This document shows, one piece after another, positions 29,970-39,153 of a stretch of 64,000 bases of DNA (position 1 is the first letter of the stretch; each line of letters opens with the position of its first letter). The stretch is from a virus. Under the pieces are notes generated by a model. The model searched no databases and had not been told where the DNA came from. It was given only the letters and a program-made list of their open reading frames with translations. The DNA lies in IMG/VR virus record IMGVR_UViG_3300037847_002819, positions 31,890 to 95,889 of that record. One strand, given 5' to 3'. The position numbers were made by a program, and so were the translations under genes.

Positions 29970-30412
29970 TACAGAAAGGACAATTGACAGTTATTGATAT
30001 GGAGACATATACTTGCATTGATGTAAAGGATGGATATGCTTATTTGAAAAATGTTCTTCACGAACAAGGCAGACCGAAAAAGATGCTTCAACATCTTGTT
30101 CCATACTTTACAGAAGATGGTGAGTTTATAGAACCTAAACAACCGGAGAAGAAGAAATACTCTTCTAGAATCAGTCTTAAACAATTGATTAATAATAGCA
30201 CTGAAATGCCGGTCAGTAGGTCTTTTGTTAGTTTATTGTCTGAATGGTTAGAAAGTGCTATTTCCGATATGGTAGTGTGGGCTGAAGATAATGCGAATGC
30301 TAAAAATCATCAAAGGATTTCAGCGCAACATTTGTATTGGTGGGAGTTGAGTCACACTCAAGAACCTAACGGGCATTGGCCTTCACAGGAAGATTATGTA
30401 AAGGAAAGGTGA
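29966..30412 (+). CDS. Protein with a histone-fold-like C-terminal half
   Basis: 148 residues. Residues about 70-135 read like a histone fold: LKQLINNSTEMPVSRSFVSL, LSEWLESAISDMVVWAEDNA, then HQRISAQHLYW, which resembles the archaeal histone order of short helix, long helix with paired A/I, then RI-x-x-x-D/H. The first 60 residues are alpha/beta. If real, it could wrap viral DNA or act as a TBP-associated-type regulator. Pattern-based only. Confidence 0.5.
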   Translation: MIQKGQLTVIDMETYTCIDVKDGYAYLKNVLHEQGRPKKMLQHLVPYFTEDGEFIEPKQPEKKKYSSRISLKQLINNSTEMPVSRSFVSLLSEWLESAISDMVVWAEDNANAKNHQRISAQHLYWWELSHTQEPNGHWPSQEDYVKER

Positions 30413-30416
30413 TTAT

Positions 30417-30773
30417 TTGCTTCAAGATGAACATATCCAAGAATGGATTAAAGAGTATGGAGGAGTTACTTCCTATACTTATCTTGTTTATGGAGAAGTT
30501 GATAATAGAGATTTAATGATGATTCAACAAGGATTAACTCTTAGGTTAGTGCATAAAGGTCACGACCACATAATGTTATTTATTGAAGAAATAATTGATG
30601 AAGAGTTAGCGAATGCTTTAGGGCAATATAGAGGAACGCAAATCAATGTTGTTTTTCGAGGAGATAATTCAGATGTTGAAGACTTGATAACTTCAACAAT
30701 TTCAGAAGGATTAGAATATTTGAGATTGAAGCATGACTTTGTAGGAGTTATGGGAGCGAATGAATATGTATAG
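30417..30773 (+). CDS. Hypothetical protein (118 aa)
   Basis: TTG start with GGTGATTAT ribosome site. LQDEHIQEWIKEYGGVTSYT onward; alpha/beta, acidic. Unknown. Confidence 0.6.
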   Translation: MLQDEHIQEWIKEYGGVTSYTYLVYGEVDNRDLMMIQQGLTLRLVHKGHDHIMLFIEEIIDEELANALGQYRGTQINVVFRGDNSDVEDLITSTISEGLEYLRLKHDFVGVMGANEYV

Positions 30774-31164
30774 TAAAGATATGATAGTAGGAATTATGTT
30801 AAGTGTAGGAAAACCGGAAATACAAATCATAAGAGATGATAATTCTAACATAGGTTATAGAGTTAGATTGATGGTTAAGTTAAGAGGAAGAGAAAAGTTT
30901 GTTGAGGCAGTGTCGAGAACACTTCTTCAACACGAAATAAAATCTTCTGTAATACAACAGGAATCTAAATCAAGACCTGCACCAATACTAAAAATTGGTG
31001 GCATTAAAAATATGTATAGATTGATGGTTTTAATCCATCCTCATCTTATTGATAAGAATGACCTATGGACTCCGTTTAGGAAAGCAGTAGGAATAGTTTC
31101 AGATAATAAACACTTAACGCTAGAAGGTATGGAAGAATTATTCCGTATAAAGGGATTGATATAA
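30766..31164 (+). CDS. Hypothetical protein, LAGLIDADG-like fold possible
   Basis: 132 residues from the ATG at 30766 (an ATG two codons earlier is possible). The order GYRVRLMVKLRGREKFVEAV, then L-x-x-x-x-I-K-S-S-V, then ILKIGGIKNMYRLMVLI resembles a relic LAGLIDADG homing-endonuclease domain, but the acidic catalytic LAGLIDADG helix is absent. It could instead be a DNA-binding regulator. Confidence 0.5.
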   Translation: MYSKDMIVGIMLSVGKPEIQIIRDDNSNIGYRVRLMVKLRGREKFVEAVSRTLLQHEIKSSVIQQESKSRPAPILKIGGIKNMYRLMVLIHPHLIDKNDLWTPFRKAVGIVSDNKHLTLEGMEELFRIKGLI

Positions 31165-32015
31165 TGGGTATGAGTAATTTGAATAACAATAGACCAATAC
31201 TAATAACAGGAAAAACAGGAACAGGAAAAACAACAAAGGCAAAAGGTATGTTACCCAACGCTTTAGTTGTATATGCAAACGAAATGAACATTCAAGATTT
31301 AGGTTCTTTACCTAAAGAGAATGGTATTATTATAGAAGATGTGCATTACAAACCTAATAAAGATTCTATTCTCAATGTTATTAGAAGGTATAGAGGTGAA
31401 ATAGTTTTAACTTCGTTAAATGAGAAAGATGTTCCAAAGGAAATCAAGGCTAAGTGCCAAATCAAGAGAGCAGGTTCTCATAATTATTTAGCCGAATCAA
31501 TCAAAGAATTAGCACCGCATTGTCAAGAACCGTTTGCTTTAGATATGGACACCTACTCTTTAGTTATGTTCTATCTAAAAGAAACTGATAGAGACATTGT
31601 TTCGGAAGTATTGAAACACAATAAACCAGCCGACACACAGATTATGTCTTGGCTTGTTGAAAACATTCACCCTAATAAGATATTATTTATTGATGGTGTA
31701 GTAAAAAGAAGATGGAGTCAAAACTATTTCTATGAGATGTTGGCTTATTGCCATAGCGGTAATGTCTATGGAAGAATCAATATGCCATCAAGAGGTAGTT
31801 ATTCTAAGATACCTAGACTTCTAAAAAGAATAGGTATCAAGAATGGAGATAAAAGAATCTTTACACAAATGAAAAATGATGATGAGTTTGTAAAGTATGT
31901 TAAAACTAAGTTTAACAATGCTGATTGTAGGATTCTTAACTTAGGCGAAAAGAAAAGAAGAAAAAGAAAGGAAAAAATAAAAGTAAAAATGAATACATTG
32001 GAGGAATATTTATGA
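31164..32015 (+). CDS. P-loop ATPase, possible clamp-loader or helicase-loader partner
   Basis: 283 residues. Walker A GKTGTGKTT at about residues 16-24, Walker B-like GIIIEDVHY near 52-60. The remainder is helical with a very basic C-terminus (KKRRKRKEKIKVKMN). It lacks clear sensor motifs. Its place two genes before RFC small subunit suggests it may take the part of a reduced large subunit, but this is not shown. Confidence 0.65.
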   Translation: MGMSNLNNNRPILITGKTGTGKTTKAKGMLPNALVVYANEMNIQDLGSLPKENGIIIEDVHYKPNKDSILNVIRRYRGEIVLTSLNEKDVPKEIKAKCQIKRAGSHNYLAESIKELAPHCQEPFALDMDTYSLVMFYLKETDRDIVSEVLKHNKPADTQIMSWLVENIHPNKILFIDGVVKRRWSQNYFYEMLAYCHSGNVYGRINMPSRGSYSKIPRLLKRIGIKNGDKRIFTQMKNDDEFVKYVKTKFNNADCRILNLGEKKRRKRKEKIKVKMNTLEEYL

Positions 32016-32305
32016 GAAATAAACAGTTAGTAAATTCCTTGTTTTATGTCTTACAAGACAAAGAATTAGGAGTTGGAGAAATTATACATGAATTGAAAGA
32101 ATACGGTCACAGTAGTAGGGGCAGGTCTTTTACTACTCAACAAATCGCTTGTATTCTTTCTAAGAATAAGTTATTTGTGAAGTCAAGAAAAAACTCCAAA
32201 GTAACTCTTTGGAAAACAAATCCTTCTTACGAATACATAGATGTAAAGAGAGAAGTTGGCGGAGCAGTATTACCAAATTGGAGGAAGAGAAATGTTGTGG
32301 ACTGA
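32012..32305 (+). CDS. Winged-helix-like small protein (97 aa)
   Basis: MRNKQLVNSLFYVLQDKELG onward; GVGEIIHELKEYG, FTTQQIACILSKN and a wing-like KSRKNSKVTLWK fit a winged helix. It overlaps the RFC start. Possible DNA-binding cofactor. Confidence 0.6.
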   Translation: MRNKQLVNSLFYVLQDKELGVGEIIHELKEYGHSSRGRSFTTQQIACILSKNKLFVKSRKNSKVTLWKTNPSYEYIDVKREVGGAVLPNWRKRNVVD

Positions 32306-33206
32306 AAAATATAGACCTAAGACTTTGCGAAATATCAAAGGACAAGAGCATTTTGTTTTAGATGCGGAAGTATGGGTTGAAGAAAAGAATATGCCTAATG
32401 TATTACTCTATGGTAATGCTGGAACAGGTAAAACAGGAGCAGGTTTGGCTTTGGCAAAAAGTATCTTAGGTGAAAATGCTAAAGATAATTTTGTTGAAGT
32501 AAATGCTTCTGATGATAGGCGACTAGAAGTAATTAGAACCACTATCAAAAGGGTTGCTCAAAGCGGCACTATTGGGGATGTTCCCTTTAGGATTTGTCTA
32601 TTAGATGAAATGGATGGTATGACAAAGGATGCCCAAAATGCTTTGAAAAGAATCATGGAAAGATATTCTAGTAATATTCGTTTCATTATTACCTGTAATG
32701 ATAAAAGTAAAATTATTCACCCACTACAAAGCCGGTGTGCTAACTATCACTTTAAGCCACTGTCTAATGAAGTAGTATTAGAAGTAATCAAGGAAATACT
32801 TCAAAATGAACAGGTGACTAGTTTTACGGATGATGAGTTGACTCCCTTTATAGCCTCCTTAGACGGTGATATGCGTAGGGCGATTACGGAATTACAAGCG
32901 GCTAAATCATCCGGCTTTTCATTAACAAAGCAAATAGAAAATTCACTACAAGAATATAATAAAATACTAATGCTAATACTAGATAAAAAACCAAACGAAT
33001 CACTTACATTACTTCATAATTTAATTTATGAAGGAAGAACAGTAAAGGAGATTTGTGTTGGTATTCACGACACAATAATTAATTCAGAAGGATTAGATAA
33101 TCTAACTAAATTTAAGTTACTAAGAACAATAGGAGAAAGCGAATGGCGTTCCACTACCATGACACCAAAGGTATTACTATCTTGGATGGTAGGGCAATTA
33201 ATTTGA
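32292..33206 (+). CDS. rfcS: Replication factor C small subunit (clamp loader)
   Basis: 304 residues from the ATG at 32292 (MLWTEKYRPKTLRNIKGQEH, the classic RFC box II opening). Walker A GNAGTGKTG, Walker B CLLDEMDGM, sensor 1 FIITCND, SRC motif LQSRC. Loads the PCNA ring onto primed DNA. Typical archaeal length is about 320. Four copies would act with one large subunit, which I cannot identify with confidence. Confidence 0.93.
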   Translation: MLWTEKYRPKTLRNIKGQEHFVLDAEVWVEEKNMPNVLLYGNAGTGKTGAGLALAKSILGENAKDNFVEVNASDDRRLEVIRTTIKRVAQSGTIGDVPFRICLLDEMDGMTKDAQNALKRIMERYSSNIRFIITCNDKSKIIHPLQSRCANYHFKPLSNEVVLEVIKEILQNEQVTSFTDDELTPFIASLDGDMRRAITELQAAKSSGFSLTKQIENSLQEYNKILMLILDKKPNESLTLLHNLIYEGRTVKEICVGIHDTIINSEGLDNLTKFKLLRTIGESEWRSTTMTPKVLLSWMVGQLI

Positions 33207-33223
33207 AAAAAAGAGGGAAAAAT

Positions 33224-34432
33224 ATGAATGAAGAAATGAAGAATGAAATAGAAAAATCTGTGCAATATATTGATATGAGCGTTGAAGATGCAATTGCTAA
33301 ATTTGAAAGCATTTGTGCAGAAAATGGAATAGGAACAGACGACCCTTTGGCAAAGGGGCTTTGGCGTAATTATGTTGCTCAAAGTAAAAGGGCTAATAAA
33401 CCAAACAATTCATCAAGCGGTTCACTTGTAAAGAAAACATTTGGTTTCTTTGTGGCTCTTGAAGAACCGAGAGACATGATGAGTTGGAACAGAAATAAGG
33501 CTAAAGAAGAATATCGAAGAGATTCTGATAATGCTTTAGAACAAGGTATTGTTGCTACTGCTGAAGAAAACGCTATGGGCGGTTGGAAAATTACTCGCTA
33601 TTACAAGGGTGATTTACAAGAAAAAGAGGTTGCTGAAAGACCTGCTACTGCCGAAGAAATGGAAGATGGTGTATGGGTTATTCCTTTAGATAATACAGAA
33701 AGATACCAAAATGGCGGAGAAAACCGTAACTACGGTAAGCCACTTCCTTTAGAGCAATTTAGAAGAAGCGGGGTATTCTATGGAAGTGTTGAAGGTGGAG
33801 AAATGAAGAAGTATAACTTCTCATATAAGAATCAAGGTGGAGTTGACTTTACTCCGAATACCTATGATTTCGTTCACTTTGTAGCAATTCCTAGTGATGA
33901 TGGTAATAATTTGTATGGTATGACTGATGTGACTAAAGCAAGTCTAATCAGAAATGCTGACTTAAATCCAGACAATTCTGATTATAGAAATATGGATAAT
34001 TATGATTTCGAAGAATGTCTAGCAAATAACTTTGGTAGCCATTTAACACCATTGGTTGAAATTGATAGAGCGCACATTCTTAGGCAGACACTTCCTACTA
34101 GTGAGCGTTTCGTTATTACTGATGGAACAGTTTGTAATATGAATATGATGCCGACAAAGAATGGTAATCGTATTTTGAATATAACCGACCTAAATTCTGA
34201 ATTTGACTATGACAACGATAACAACATGACTACTTGTTGGATTCCGTCTAATGTTGAATTGGACTTTGGTATTGGTTCTTCTGTTATTATTGTAGGAAGA
34301 ACTTCACAGCGAATTACTGATGAAGGGGCTGACCCTGTAACAATCAATGTTACCGGACTGTATGTAACAGAAAAGAGAGGTTCACCTGTTGAAGTGAATC
34401 AACCTGTTGAAACCGATTTCGATTGGTTTTGA
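33224..34432 (+). CDS. Single-stranded DNA-binding protein with acidic aromatic tip
   Basis: 402 residues from the ATG at 33224; the frame is open 27 codons upstream inside RFC, but AGAGGG precedes this ATG. The middle is beta-rich with OB-like segments (TFGFFVALEEPRDM, VHFVAIPSDDGNNL, SSVIIVGRTSQRI). It ends ETDFDWF, an acidic tail with a terminal aromatic like SSB proteins and T7 gp2.5. Placed next to RFC and PCNA. The family call rests on tail, composition and position. Confidence 0.6.
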   Translation: MNEEMKNEIEKSVQYIDMSVEDAIAKFESICAENGIGTDDPLAKGLWRNYVAQSKRANKPNNSSSGSLVKKTFGFFVALEEPRDMMSWNRNKAKEEYRRDSDNALEQGIVATAEENAMGGWKITRYYKGDLQEKEVAERPATAEEMEDGVWVIPLDNTERYQNGGENRNYGKPLPLEQFRRSGVFYGSVEGGEMKKYNFSYKNQGGVDFTPNTYDFVHFVAIPSDDGNNLYGMTDVTKASLIRNADLNPDNSDYRNMDNYDFEECLANNFGSHLTPLVEIDRAHILRQTLPTSERFVITDGTVCNMNMMPTKNGNRILNITDLNSEFDYDNDNNMTTCWIPSNVELDFGIGSSVIIVGRTSQRITDEGADPVTINVTGLYVTEKRGSPVEVNQPVETDFDWF

Positions 34433-34534
34433 AGTTTAACTCCAAATGAAGGCATACAAGTGTAAGCATAAACTTGTGGAGAAATAGATGCTCAAATGGG
34501 TGCGAAGCCCTGTTTAGATTTAAGAGGTATTAAA
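34433..34534. other. Short intergenic gap with a small hairpin
   Basis: About 100 bases. ACAAGT...ACTTGT forms a short hairpin near 34457-34477. There is no T-run. Likely leader of the next gene. Confidence 0.3.
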
Positions 34535-34801
34535 ATGAATGGAATATTAGAAGGAAGATTTCTAATCAAAGGTAATAGTTATATCATTGATTTGATAAAT
34601 GTTGACTTCCTAACTTGGAAAGAGAATGCAACAGAATATGAAACCTATTGGCTAAAGATGCACATAGGTTCGAAAGAAGCAAGATATGTTTGCTCTAGAG
34701 AAGAATTGAAAGTAATAATAGAAGAATGGACTAAGGTTCATGGAAATAAAATAGAAATAAATATAGATGAATTAGGTGAAGAAGATGAGTTTAACGAATA
34801 G
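34535..34801 (+). CDS. Small hypothetical protein (88 aa)
   Basis: ATG at 34535 after AAGAGGT. MNGILEGRFLIKGNSYIIDL onward, beta-rich first half, helix, acidic tail. Overlaps the Sak4-like gene by 17 bases. Unknown. Confidence 0.6.
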   Translation: MNGILEGRFLIKGNSYIIDLINVDFLTWKENATEYETYWLKMHIGSKEARYVCSREELKVIIEEWTKVHGNKIEINIDELGEEDEFNE

Positions 34802-35594
34802 ACAAGGTAATGCTAGTAATATGAGTTTTGGTAAAGCACAAGAAGATTTTAACAATAAGTTTCAGCAAATGATGGCTGAAAAAAGGAAGCAAGTTAATTC
34901 AAGATTAGTATTAGGTATTTGGGGTCATCCCAAAACAGGAAAGACAGGAATCGCTTTAGATTTTCCCGATAGACCAATTTATGTTTTAGATTGGGATAAA
35001 GGGGTTGAATCAACATGGCGTGAACATCACGAAGCGACTGAGCGCATACAAGTGTTCTGTCCAATTGAAATGAATAAAGACAATGTTATTGATATAACAA
35101 AGAGCGAAGAGAATTCGCATATGTTTATCAAATATGTTAGGTCTAAGATTGAAGAAGGAGAAAAGCCCGTCTTTGTATTAGACGGTGTTGATACATGGTT
35201 AGATTCATGTATATTGAAGATTAACCCTAATCCTACTTTAGTTACAAAGGTTATGCCGTATCAATATGGTGCTAGAAACAAGACTTTCTATCACCTATTG
35301 GATTCAATATATCTTCTTGATTGTGATGTAATTTACATTACTCACGAAACAGAAAAGTATCAAGACGGTTCTCCAATTGGTATGATTGCTAATTGGAAAG
35401 ATTGGGGAGGAAAACTAGAACAAGAGATACATTGTTCAAGAAAGAAAATAAAAGGTGAAATGCACTATTTGGCTGAATTAGTTGGTAGTCGAACAAATGG
35501 TAATTTGGTTGGCACTACTTGGACTCTTAGACAAGGCACACCACCTAATATCGTTTGGAACGGTATTCCTGAATTAAGGGAGGGTAATATTTGA
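34785..35594 (+). CDS. Sak4/RadA-like recombination ATPase
   Basis: 269 residues from the ATG at 34785. LVLGIWGHPKTGKTGIALDF contains a Walker A (GHPKTGKT); FVLDGVDTW is the Walker B. The core is a single RecA domain without the N-terminal HhH of full RadA, like phage Sak4 single-strand annealing ATPases. It probably promotes annealing or strand exchange during viral replication. Confidence 0.75.
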   Translation: MSLTNRQGNASNMSFGKAQEDFNNKFQQMMAEKRKQVNSRLVLGIWGHPKTGKTGIALDFPDRPIYVLDWDKGVESTWREHHEATERIQVFCPIEMNKDNVIDITKSEENSHMFIKYVRSKIEEGEKPVFVLDGVDTWLDSCILKINPNPTLVTKVMPYQYGARNKTFYHLLDSIYLLDCDVIYITHETEKYQDGSPIGMIANWKDWGGKLEQEIHCSRKKIKGEMHYLAELVGSRTNGNLVGTTWTLRQGTPPNIVWNGIPELREGNI

Positions 35595-36385
35595 AATTTA
35601 CAATATGGCCGAAGACATTACAAAAAGGATTAGAAGACATACAAGGAAAAGGAATGTATTTAGGAGACAGTGGTTTAACTAACTCTAAGTTAGGAGAATA
35701 TGTTTTGATGGAATTGGCAAACGATACCTTAACTCTATGGAATGGTGATACTACATTTGGGTTAACGGTATCTTTGCCTGTTGAAGAAACATTAGAAGAA
35801 GGCACTTTTATTGGTAATGCCGCTATGATTATACCTTACTTGAAGAAGTTTAATGGTATTATTACTCTTCACTATACTGACTTTTTGGCAGTTAGTAGTG
35901 GAAACAAATCTGCTACTATTCCAGCCGCAGTTAATCATCCTAACATTGATGCTATTGAAAGAATCAAACAAATGGTTGCTGATGTAACATATGAGCCTGT
36001 GATTAATAATCTATGGAAGTTTGGTTCTTCAAACTTTGAAGGTGCATTTCAAGTAACTGATGAGTTGTTTGATGAAGCGGTTAGTGGTTGTGAATTGGTT
36101 AAAAGCGGTGTATATCTTTTGAATTATTTACCTACCGATAATGACGAAAGTGTTCATGCTTCTGTTACTATTAGTAGTGAAAATGGAACTGCTAATGCGT
36201 ATAAGCAAACTATTCACCCAACTCAATCAATAGGTGAAGCCGCTACTTTGCAGTATTCAAGTCCACTTCATAAGTTTTTGAAAGGACAGGGATTGCTTAA
36301 CTTTTATGTGAAAGACGAGTTTCCTCTTTTGATTGTTGGAGAAAATAAGATGATTGTAAAAGCACCCTTCACAGGAGTTGACTGA
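35591..36385 (+). CDS. pcn: PCNA-like sliding clamp
   Basis: 264 residues, TTG start after GAGGGTAAT. MKFTIWPKTLQKGLEDIQGK onward; two-domain beta/alpha layout of a trimeric clamp, ending EFPLLIVGENKMIVKAPF, which fits the last strands and inner ring of PCNA. Length fits (about 250). Directly before PolB and after SSB and a recombinase, as expected for a replication block. Confidence 0.75.
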   Translation: MKFTIWPKTLQKGLEDIQGKGMYLGDSGLTNSKLGEYVLMELANDTLTLWNGDTTFGLTVSLPVEETLEEGTFIGNAAMIIPYLKKFNGIITLHYTDFLAVSSGNKSATIPAAVNHPNIDAIERIKQMVADVTYEPVINNLWKFGSSNFEGAFQVTDELFDEAVSGCELVKSGVYLLNYLPTDNDESVHASVTISSENGTANAYKQTIHPTQSIGEAATLQYSSPLHKFLKGQGLLNFYVKDEFPLLIVGENKMIVKAPFTGVD

Positions 36386-38041
36386 ATGATAATTAGTAGG
36401 TGTTTAGATGGAAAACACATATACAAATCTTGGAGAGAGAATAACGAGAAAAAATTCGAATTGGAAAGATTTAGACCCTACTTTTATGTGAAGGAAAACG
36501 AAAAGGAACATACAACATATTCTCCTTCTAAGTATATCAAACGAGAGTTTGAATATGAAAGAGGAGAATGGGTGAATCTAGATGGTGATAGATTAAAGAG
36601 AGTATATGTTGAAAACTCTTTTGATGTTTTTTCTGCTAGAAAAATGTTTAAGCAAACATATGAAGCAGATGTTCCATATACATTTAGATATGCAGTTGAT
36701 TGTATTTCGGAAATGCCGGAGTATAAAATGCGTAAATGGTATTGGGATATGGAATGGCAACAAGGAGGAGAACATCATAATAAAATTACTACTATTGTAA
36801 TGTATGATAATTATGATAAGGACTATCATCATTGGGTTTGGTTTCCTAATAAATACAAACATGAAATTGAAAAAGCAAAGCCAAAATATGTTTTTGGTTC
36901 TGAAAAAGAAATGCTTGAACATTTCATTAACACAATGATAGATAAAGACCCCGATATGTTAATTGCGTGGTTCGGTAACTTCGCTGATATACCTAAATTA
37001 CTTGAAAGGTGTTGTGCTTTAGGAATTAACCCTAATAGAATGTCTCCGATTAACCGGATAGATGGTGTTAAACAGACTAAGAACGGCTTCAAATATACTA
37101 AAGGTGAAAAGGGGTTCTCGCCAATAGAACAACCCATAGGGGGTCGCATAACCCTCTCATTAGACATGGCTTTTGAAAGACAATGGAATGACTCGCAAAG
37201 AGGAACATTACCTTCTCTATCTTTGGACTATGTATCTGAATCTTTACTTAACAAGAAGAAGTTAGTTTCAGAAAAGTTTCCCGACCCAAACGAATTCTAT
37301 CGTAGGGCTTGGTTAGAAGATACTGAAACTTATTTGCAGTATGCTCTAAAAGATGTTGAATTGATTGTTGAAATAGATGAAACTAATTATTGTAGCGAAG
37401 CGATTATTGCACTACAAAGATTACTGAAAGCACCATTTGATGCTTGTTTTTATGCAAGCCATATGGGTTCTATTTACTTCATGCGTAATGCTTGGTGGAA
37501 AGCACCAACAGGTAATAAGAAAGCAGAAAAGAAGTCTTATCAAGGGGCTATGATTTATGACCCGTTGAGTGAAAACACTAACGGATTACATCTTAATGTG
37601 GCGGCTTTTGATTATGCAGGTCTATACCCTGCTATGATGATTTCAAGAAACATTTCGTTTGAAACTAAAAGCGAAGAACCTACCGAGTTTGGTGTGAACA
37701 TATTGACTCCTAGAGATTTTAGCGAGGTAACAGAAACAAAGATGCTATACTACAAAACCGATAAACTAGGATTGTTGCCTAAGTCTGTATTAGAACTCAA
37801 AGAGTTGCGAAATGAATATAAGCGACTTATGCGTGAGGCGAGAGAGAACAATAATAACAGTGACTATATCAAGTGGTATAACAATCAAATGGCGGTAAAG
37901 AGACTAATGGCTTCATTTTACGGAATCATTGGCTATACCGGTTTTAGTTGGGCTGATGCTGATTTAGCGGCTAGTATTACTGCTAGTGCTAGAGAAGCAA
38001 TTAGATTGGCGGCTTTTAAGGCAAAGGAGATGAATGTATGA
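36386..38041 (+). CDS. polB1: Family B DNA polymerase, N-terminal part (exonuclease and palm A/B)
   Basis: 551 residues. Exo I WDMEW (about 119-123), Exo II AWFGNFADIPKL, Exo III YALKDVEL give a complete proofreading domain. Polymerase motif A DYAGLYPAMM with Asp409; motif B KRLMASFYGIIGYTGF with Lys505. It stops after KAKEMNV, just before motif C, which lies in a separate gene 1.1 kb downstream (39150). Both parts together reach about 840 residues, normal for PolB. Must assemble with the other half to work. Confidence 0.93.
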   Translation: MIISRCLDGKHIYKSWRENNEKKFELERFRPYFYVKENEKEHTTYSPSKYIKREFEYERGEWVNLDGDRLKRVYVENSFDVFSARKMFKQTYEADVPYTFRYAVDCISEMPEYKMRKWYWDMEWQQGGEHHNKITTIVMYDNYDKDYHHWVWFPNKYKHEIEKAKPKYVFGSEKEMLEHFINTMIDKDPDMLIAWFGNFADIPKLLERCCALGINPNRMSPINRIDGVKQTKNGFKYTKGEKGFSPIEQPIGGRITLSLDMAFERQWNDSQRGTLPSLSLDYVSESLLNKKKLVSEKFPDPNEFYRRAWLEDTETYLQYALKDVELIVEIDETNYCSEAIIALQRLLKAPFDACFYASHMGSIYFMRNAWWKAPTGNKKAEKKSYQGAMIYDPLSENTNGLHLNVAAFDYAGLYPAMMISRNISFETKSEEPTEFGVNILTPRDFSEVTETKMLYYKTDKLGLLPKSVLELKELRNEYKRLMREARENNNNSDYIKWYNNQMAVKRLMASFYGIIGYTGFSWADADLAASITASAREAIRLAAFKAKEMNV

Positions 38042-38172
38042 AATGCATCTATTGTAAGAAGGGTAAAATGGAAATAGTTTGGTATAAGAAACCAAAGGTA
38101 GGTCATAGATTAATGAAAGATAAAGCAAAATTACAATGTAATAATTGTGGTCATAAGGAGTTGTTTGAATGA
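38038..38172 (+). CDS. Small zinc-ribbon protein between PolB halves (44 aa)
   Basis: MKCIYCKKGKMEIVWYKKPK, later CNNCGHKELFE. CIYC and CNNC make a zinc ribbon. The ATG overlaps the polymerase stop. Confidence 0.6.
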   Translation: MKCIYCKKGKMEIVWYKKPKVGHRLMKDKAKLQCNNCGHKELFE

Positions 38173-38378
38173 AACAAAGATGTAAAAAATGGATAATGAA
38201 TTTAATTGAATTTTGGGATGAACCCTTTACTGCGGTTCATGTAAGAGAGAGGCTTGTTGATAAACATGGGACTAACTGTGTTCCTTGTTCTGGTTCTATT
38301 GCTAATTTTCTTAAAAGAAATTGTGATGTAATAGGAATGCATGATGGAAGAAATCTATATTCTAGGAGGAAAAGATAA
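38169..38378 (+). CDS. Small winged-helix-like protein (69 aa)
   Basis: MKQRCKKWIMNLIEFWDEPF then VHVRERLVDKHG, SGSIANFLKRNC and a basic end (LYSRRKR); fits a compact winged helix. Between the PolB halves. Unknown target. Confidence 0.55.
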   Translation: MKQRCKKWIMNLIEFWDEPFTAVHVRERLVDKHGTNCVPCSGSIANFLKRNCDVIGMHDGRNLYSRRKR

Positions 38379-38587
38379 TGCCATACACATATGACAGGAC
38401 TTGGAAAGAAATACATGATATGTTAGATAAAGCAGAAAGGAAACAAAACTCACATTATACCGAAATGCAAAAGGGCGGTAAAACGGAGAGGCTTTATCAT
38501 ATGCGTAATTATAAAGCATTAGAAGGTGTCATTAAAGCCCTTAAATGGACTCTTGGTGATAAAGACATAGAGCATCCTTTGGAGTGA
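38378..38587 (+). CDS. Small helical protein (69 aa)
   Basis: MPYTYDRTWKEIHDMLDKAE onward; basic helical, ending KDIEHPLE. Overlaps the previous stop by one base. Unknown. Confidence 0.55.
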   Translation: MPYTYDRTWKEIHDMLDKAERKQNSHYTEMQKGGKTERLYHMRNYKALEGVIKALKWTLGDKDIEHPLE

Positions 38588-38592
38588 TATAA

Positions 38593-38763
38593 ATGAAAAC
38601 TAAATATGTAACTGTAAAAGTATCGTATGATACAGAAGAAACTTGGGATATTACTTTACAAGAAGTAAAAGAAATATTTCAAATGATGAATAACTTGAAG
38701 CGTCATGCTATCATTACTGAAATAGAACAAGGTGTTAACCATGATGATGGACAAGACGAATGA
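38593..38763 (+). CDS. Very small protein (56 aa)
   Basis: MKTKYVTVKVSYDTEETWDI then a helix (LQEVKEIFQMMNNLKRHAII) and acidic tail. Ribosome site GGAGTGATAT. Alpha/beta. Unknown. Confidence 0.55.
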   Translation: MKTKYVTVKVSYDTEETWDITLQEVKEIFQMMNNLKRHAIITEIEQGVNHDDGQDE

Positions 38764-38872
38764 GTTATTGGAAGAATTGCTGGCTATGATAGCAAAATCA
38801 AATAAGATATTGATGATGGTAAATATCGTGAACATAGCAACCATCTTAACAATAGTAACGGTGATATTATGA
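38741..38872 (+). CDS. Tiny membrane-anchored helical protein (43 aa)
   Basis: Three possible ATGs from 38741; a charged helix (DKTNELLEELLAMIAKSNK) then a hydrophobic C-terminal span (MMVNIVNIATILTIVTVIL). Overlaps both neighbours. With the next coiled-coil gene it resembles small membrane/coiled-coil pairs; role unknown. Confidence 0.45.
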   Translation: MMMDKTNELLEELLAMIAKSNKILMMVNIVNIATILTIVTVIL

Positions 38873-39153
38873 ATAGATATGAATTGGATAAATTAAATGA
38901 AGAAATTAAAAGACTTACTATGGAAAATGAAGGTCTTGCTAATAGAATAGATGAATTGGATGAGAAGATTGAAAAACTGCAAAATACAATTGAAAGATTG
39001 GAAATAGAGTTGGATAGGCAATATAATGAGGATTCGCAAACATACAATGTAGCAAAAGCGATTCACGAAATGCAAAACGACCTACAAAAGTTGCATCCTG
39101 AATTAACATTCAACAATCTAATATATGCACCCGATAAGGTGGGCGGAGTATGA
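38869..39153 (+). CDS. Coiled-coil protein (94 aa)
   Basis: MNRYELDKLNEEIKRLTMEN then RIDELDEKIEKLQNTIERLE: a clear heptad coiled coil to about residue 50, then an alpha/beta end. Stop overlaps the PolB C-part start. Could help bring the PolB halves together, but this is speculation. Confidence 0.6.
   Translation: MNRYELDKLNEEIKRLTMENEGLANRIDELDEKIEKLQNTIERLEIELDRQYNEDSQTYNVAKAIHEMQNDLQKLHPELTFNNLIYAPDKVGGV

Noticed and set aside
30766-31164. Active LAGLIDADG homing endonuclease
   Set aside because: The general fold pattern is suggestive, but the catalytic acidic helix is not visible, and the gene sits in an ordinary operon position.
32838-32855. GACTCCCTTTATA inside the RFC gene, like the promoter at 9145
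   Set aside because: It encodes conserved RFC residues in frame, and no gene start follows at a suitable distance; treated as chance.
38041-39150. Intein or group I intron in the PolB gene
   Set aside because: The gap holds separate small genes with their own ribosome sites; there are no intein end motifs (Cys/Ser start, HN end) and no homing endonuclease. A clean split gene fits better, although a mobile-element origin long ago is not excluded.
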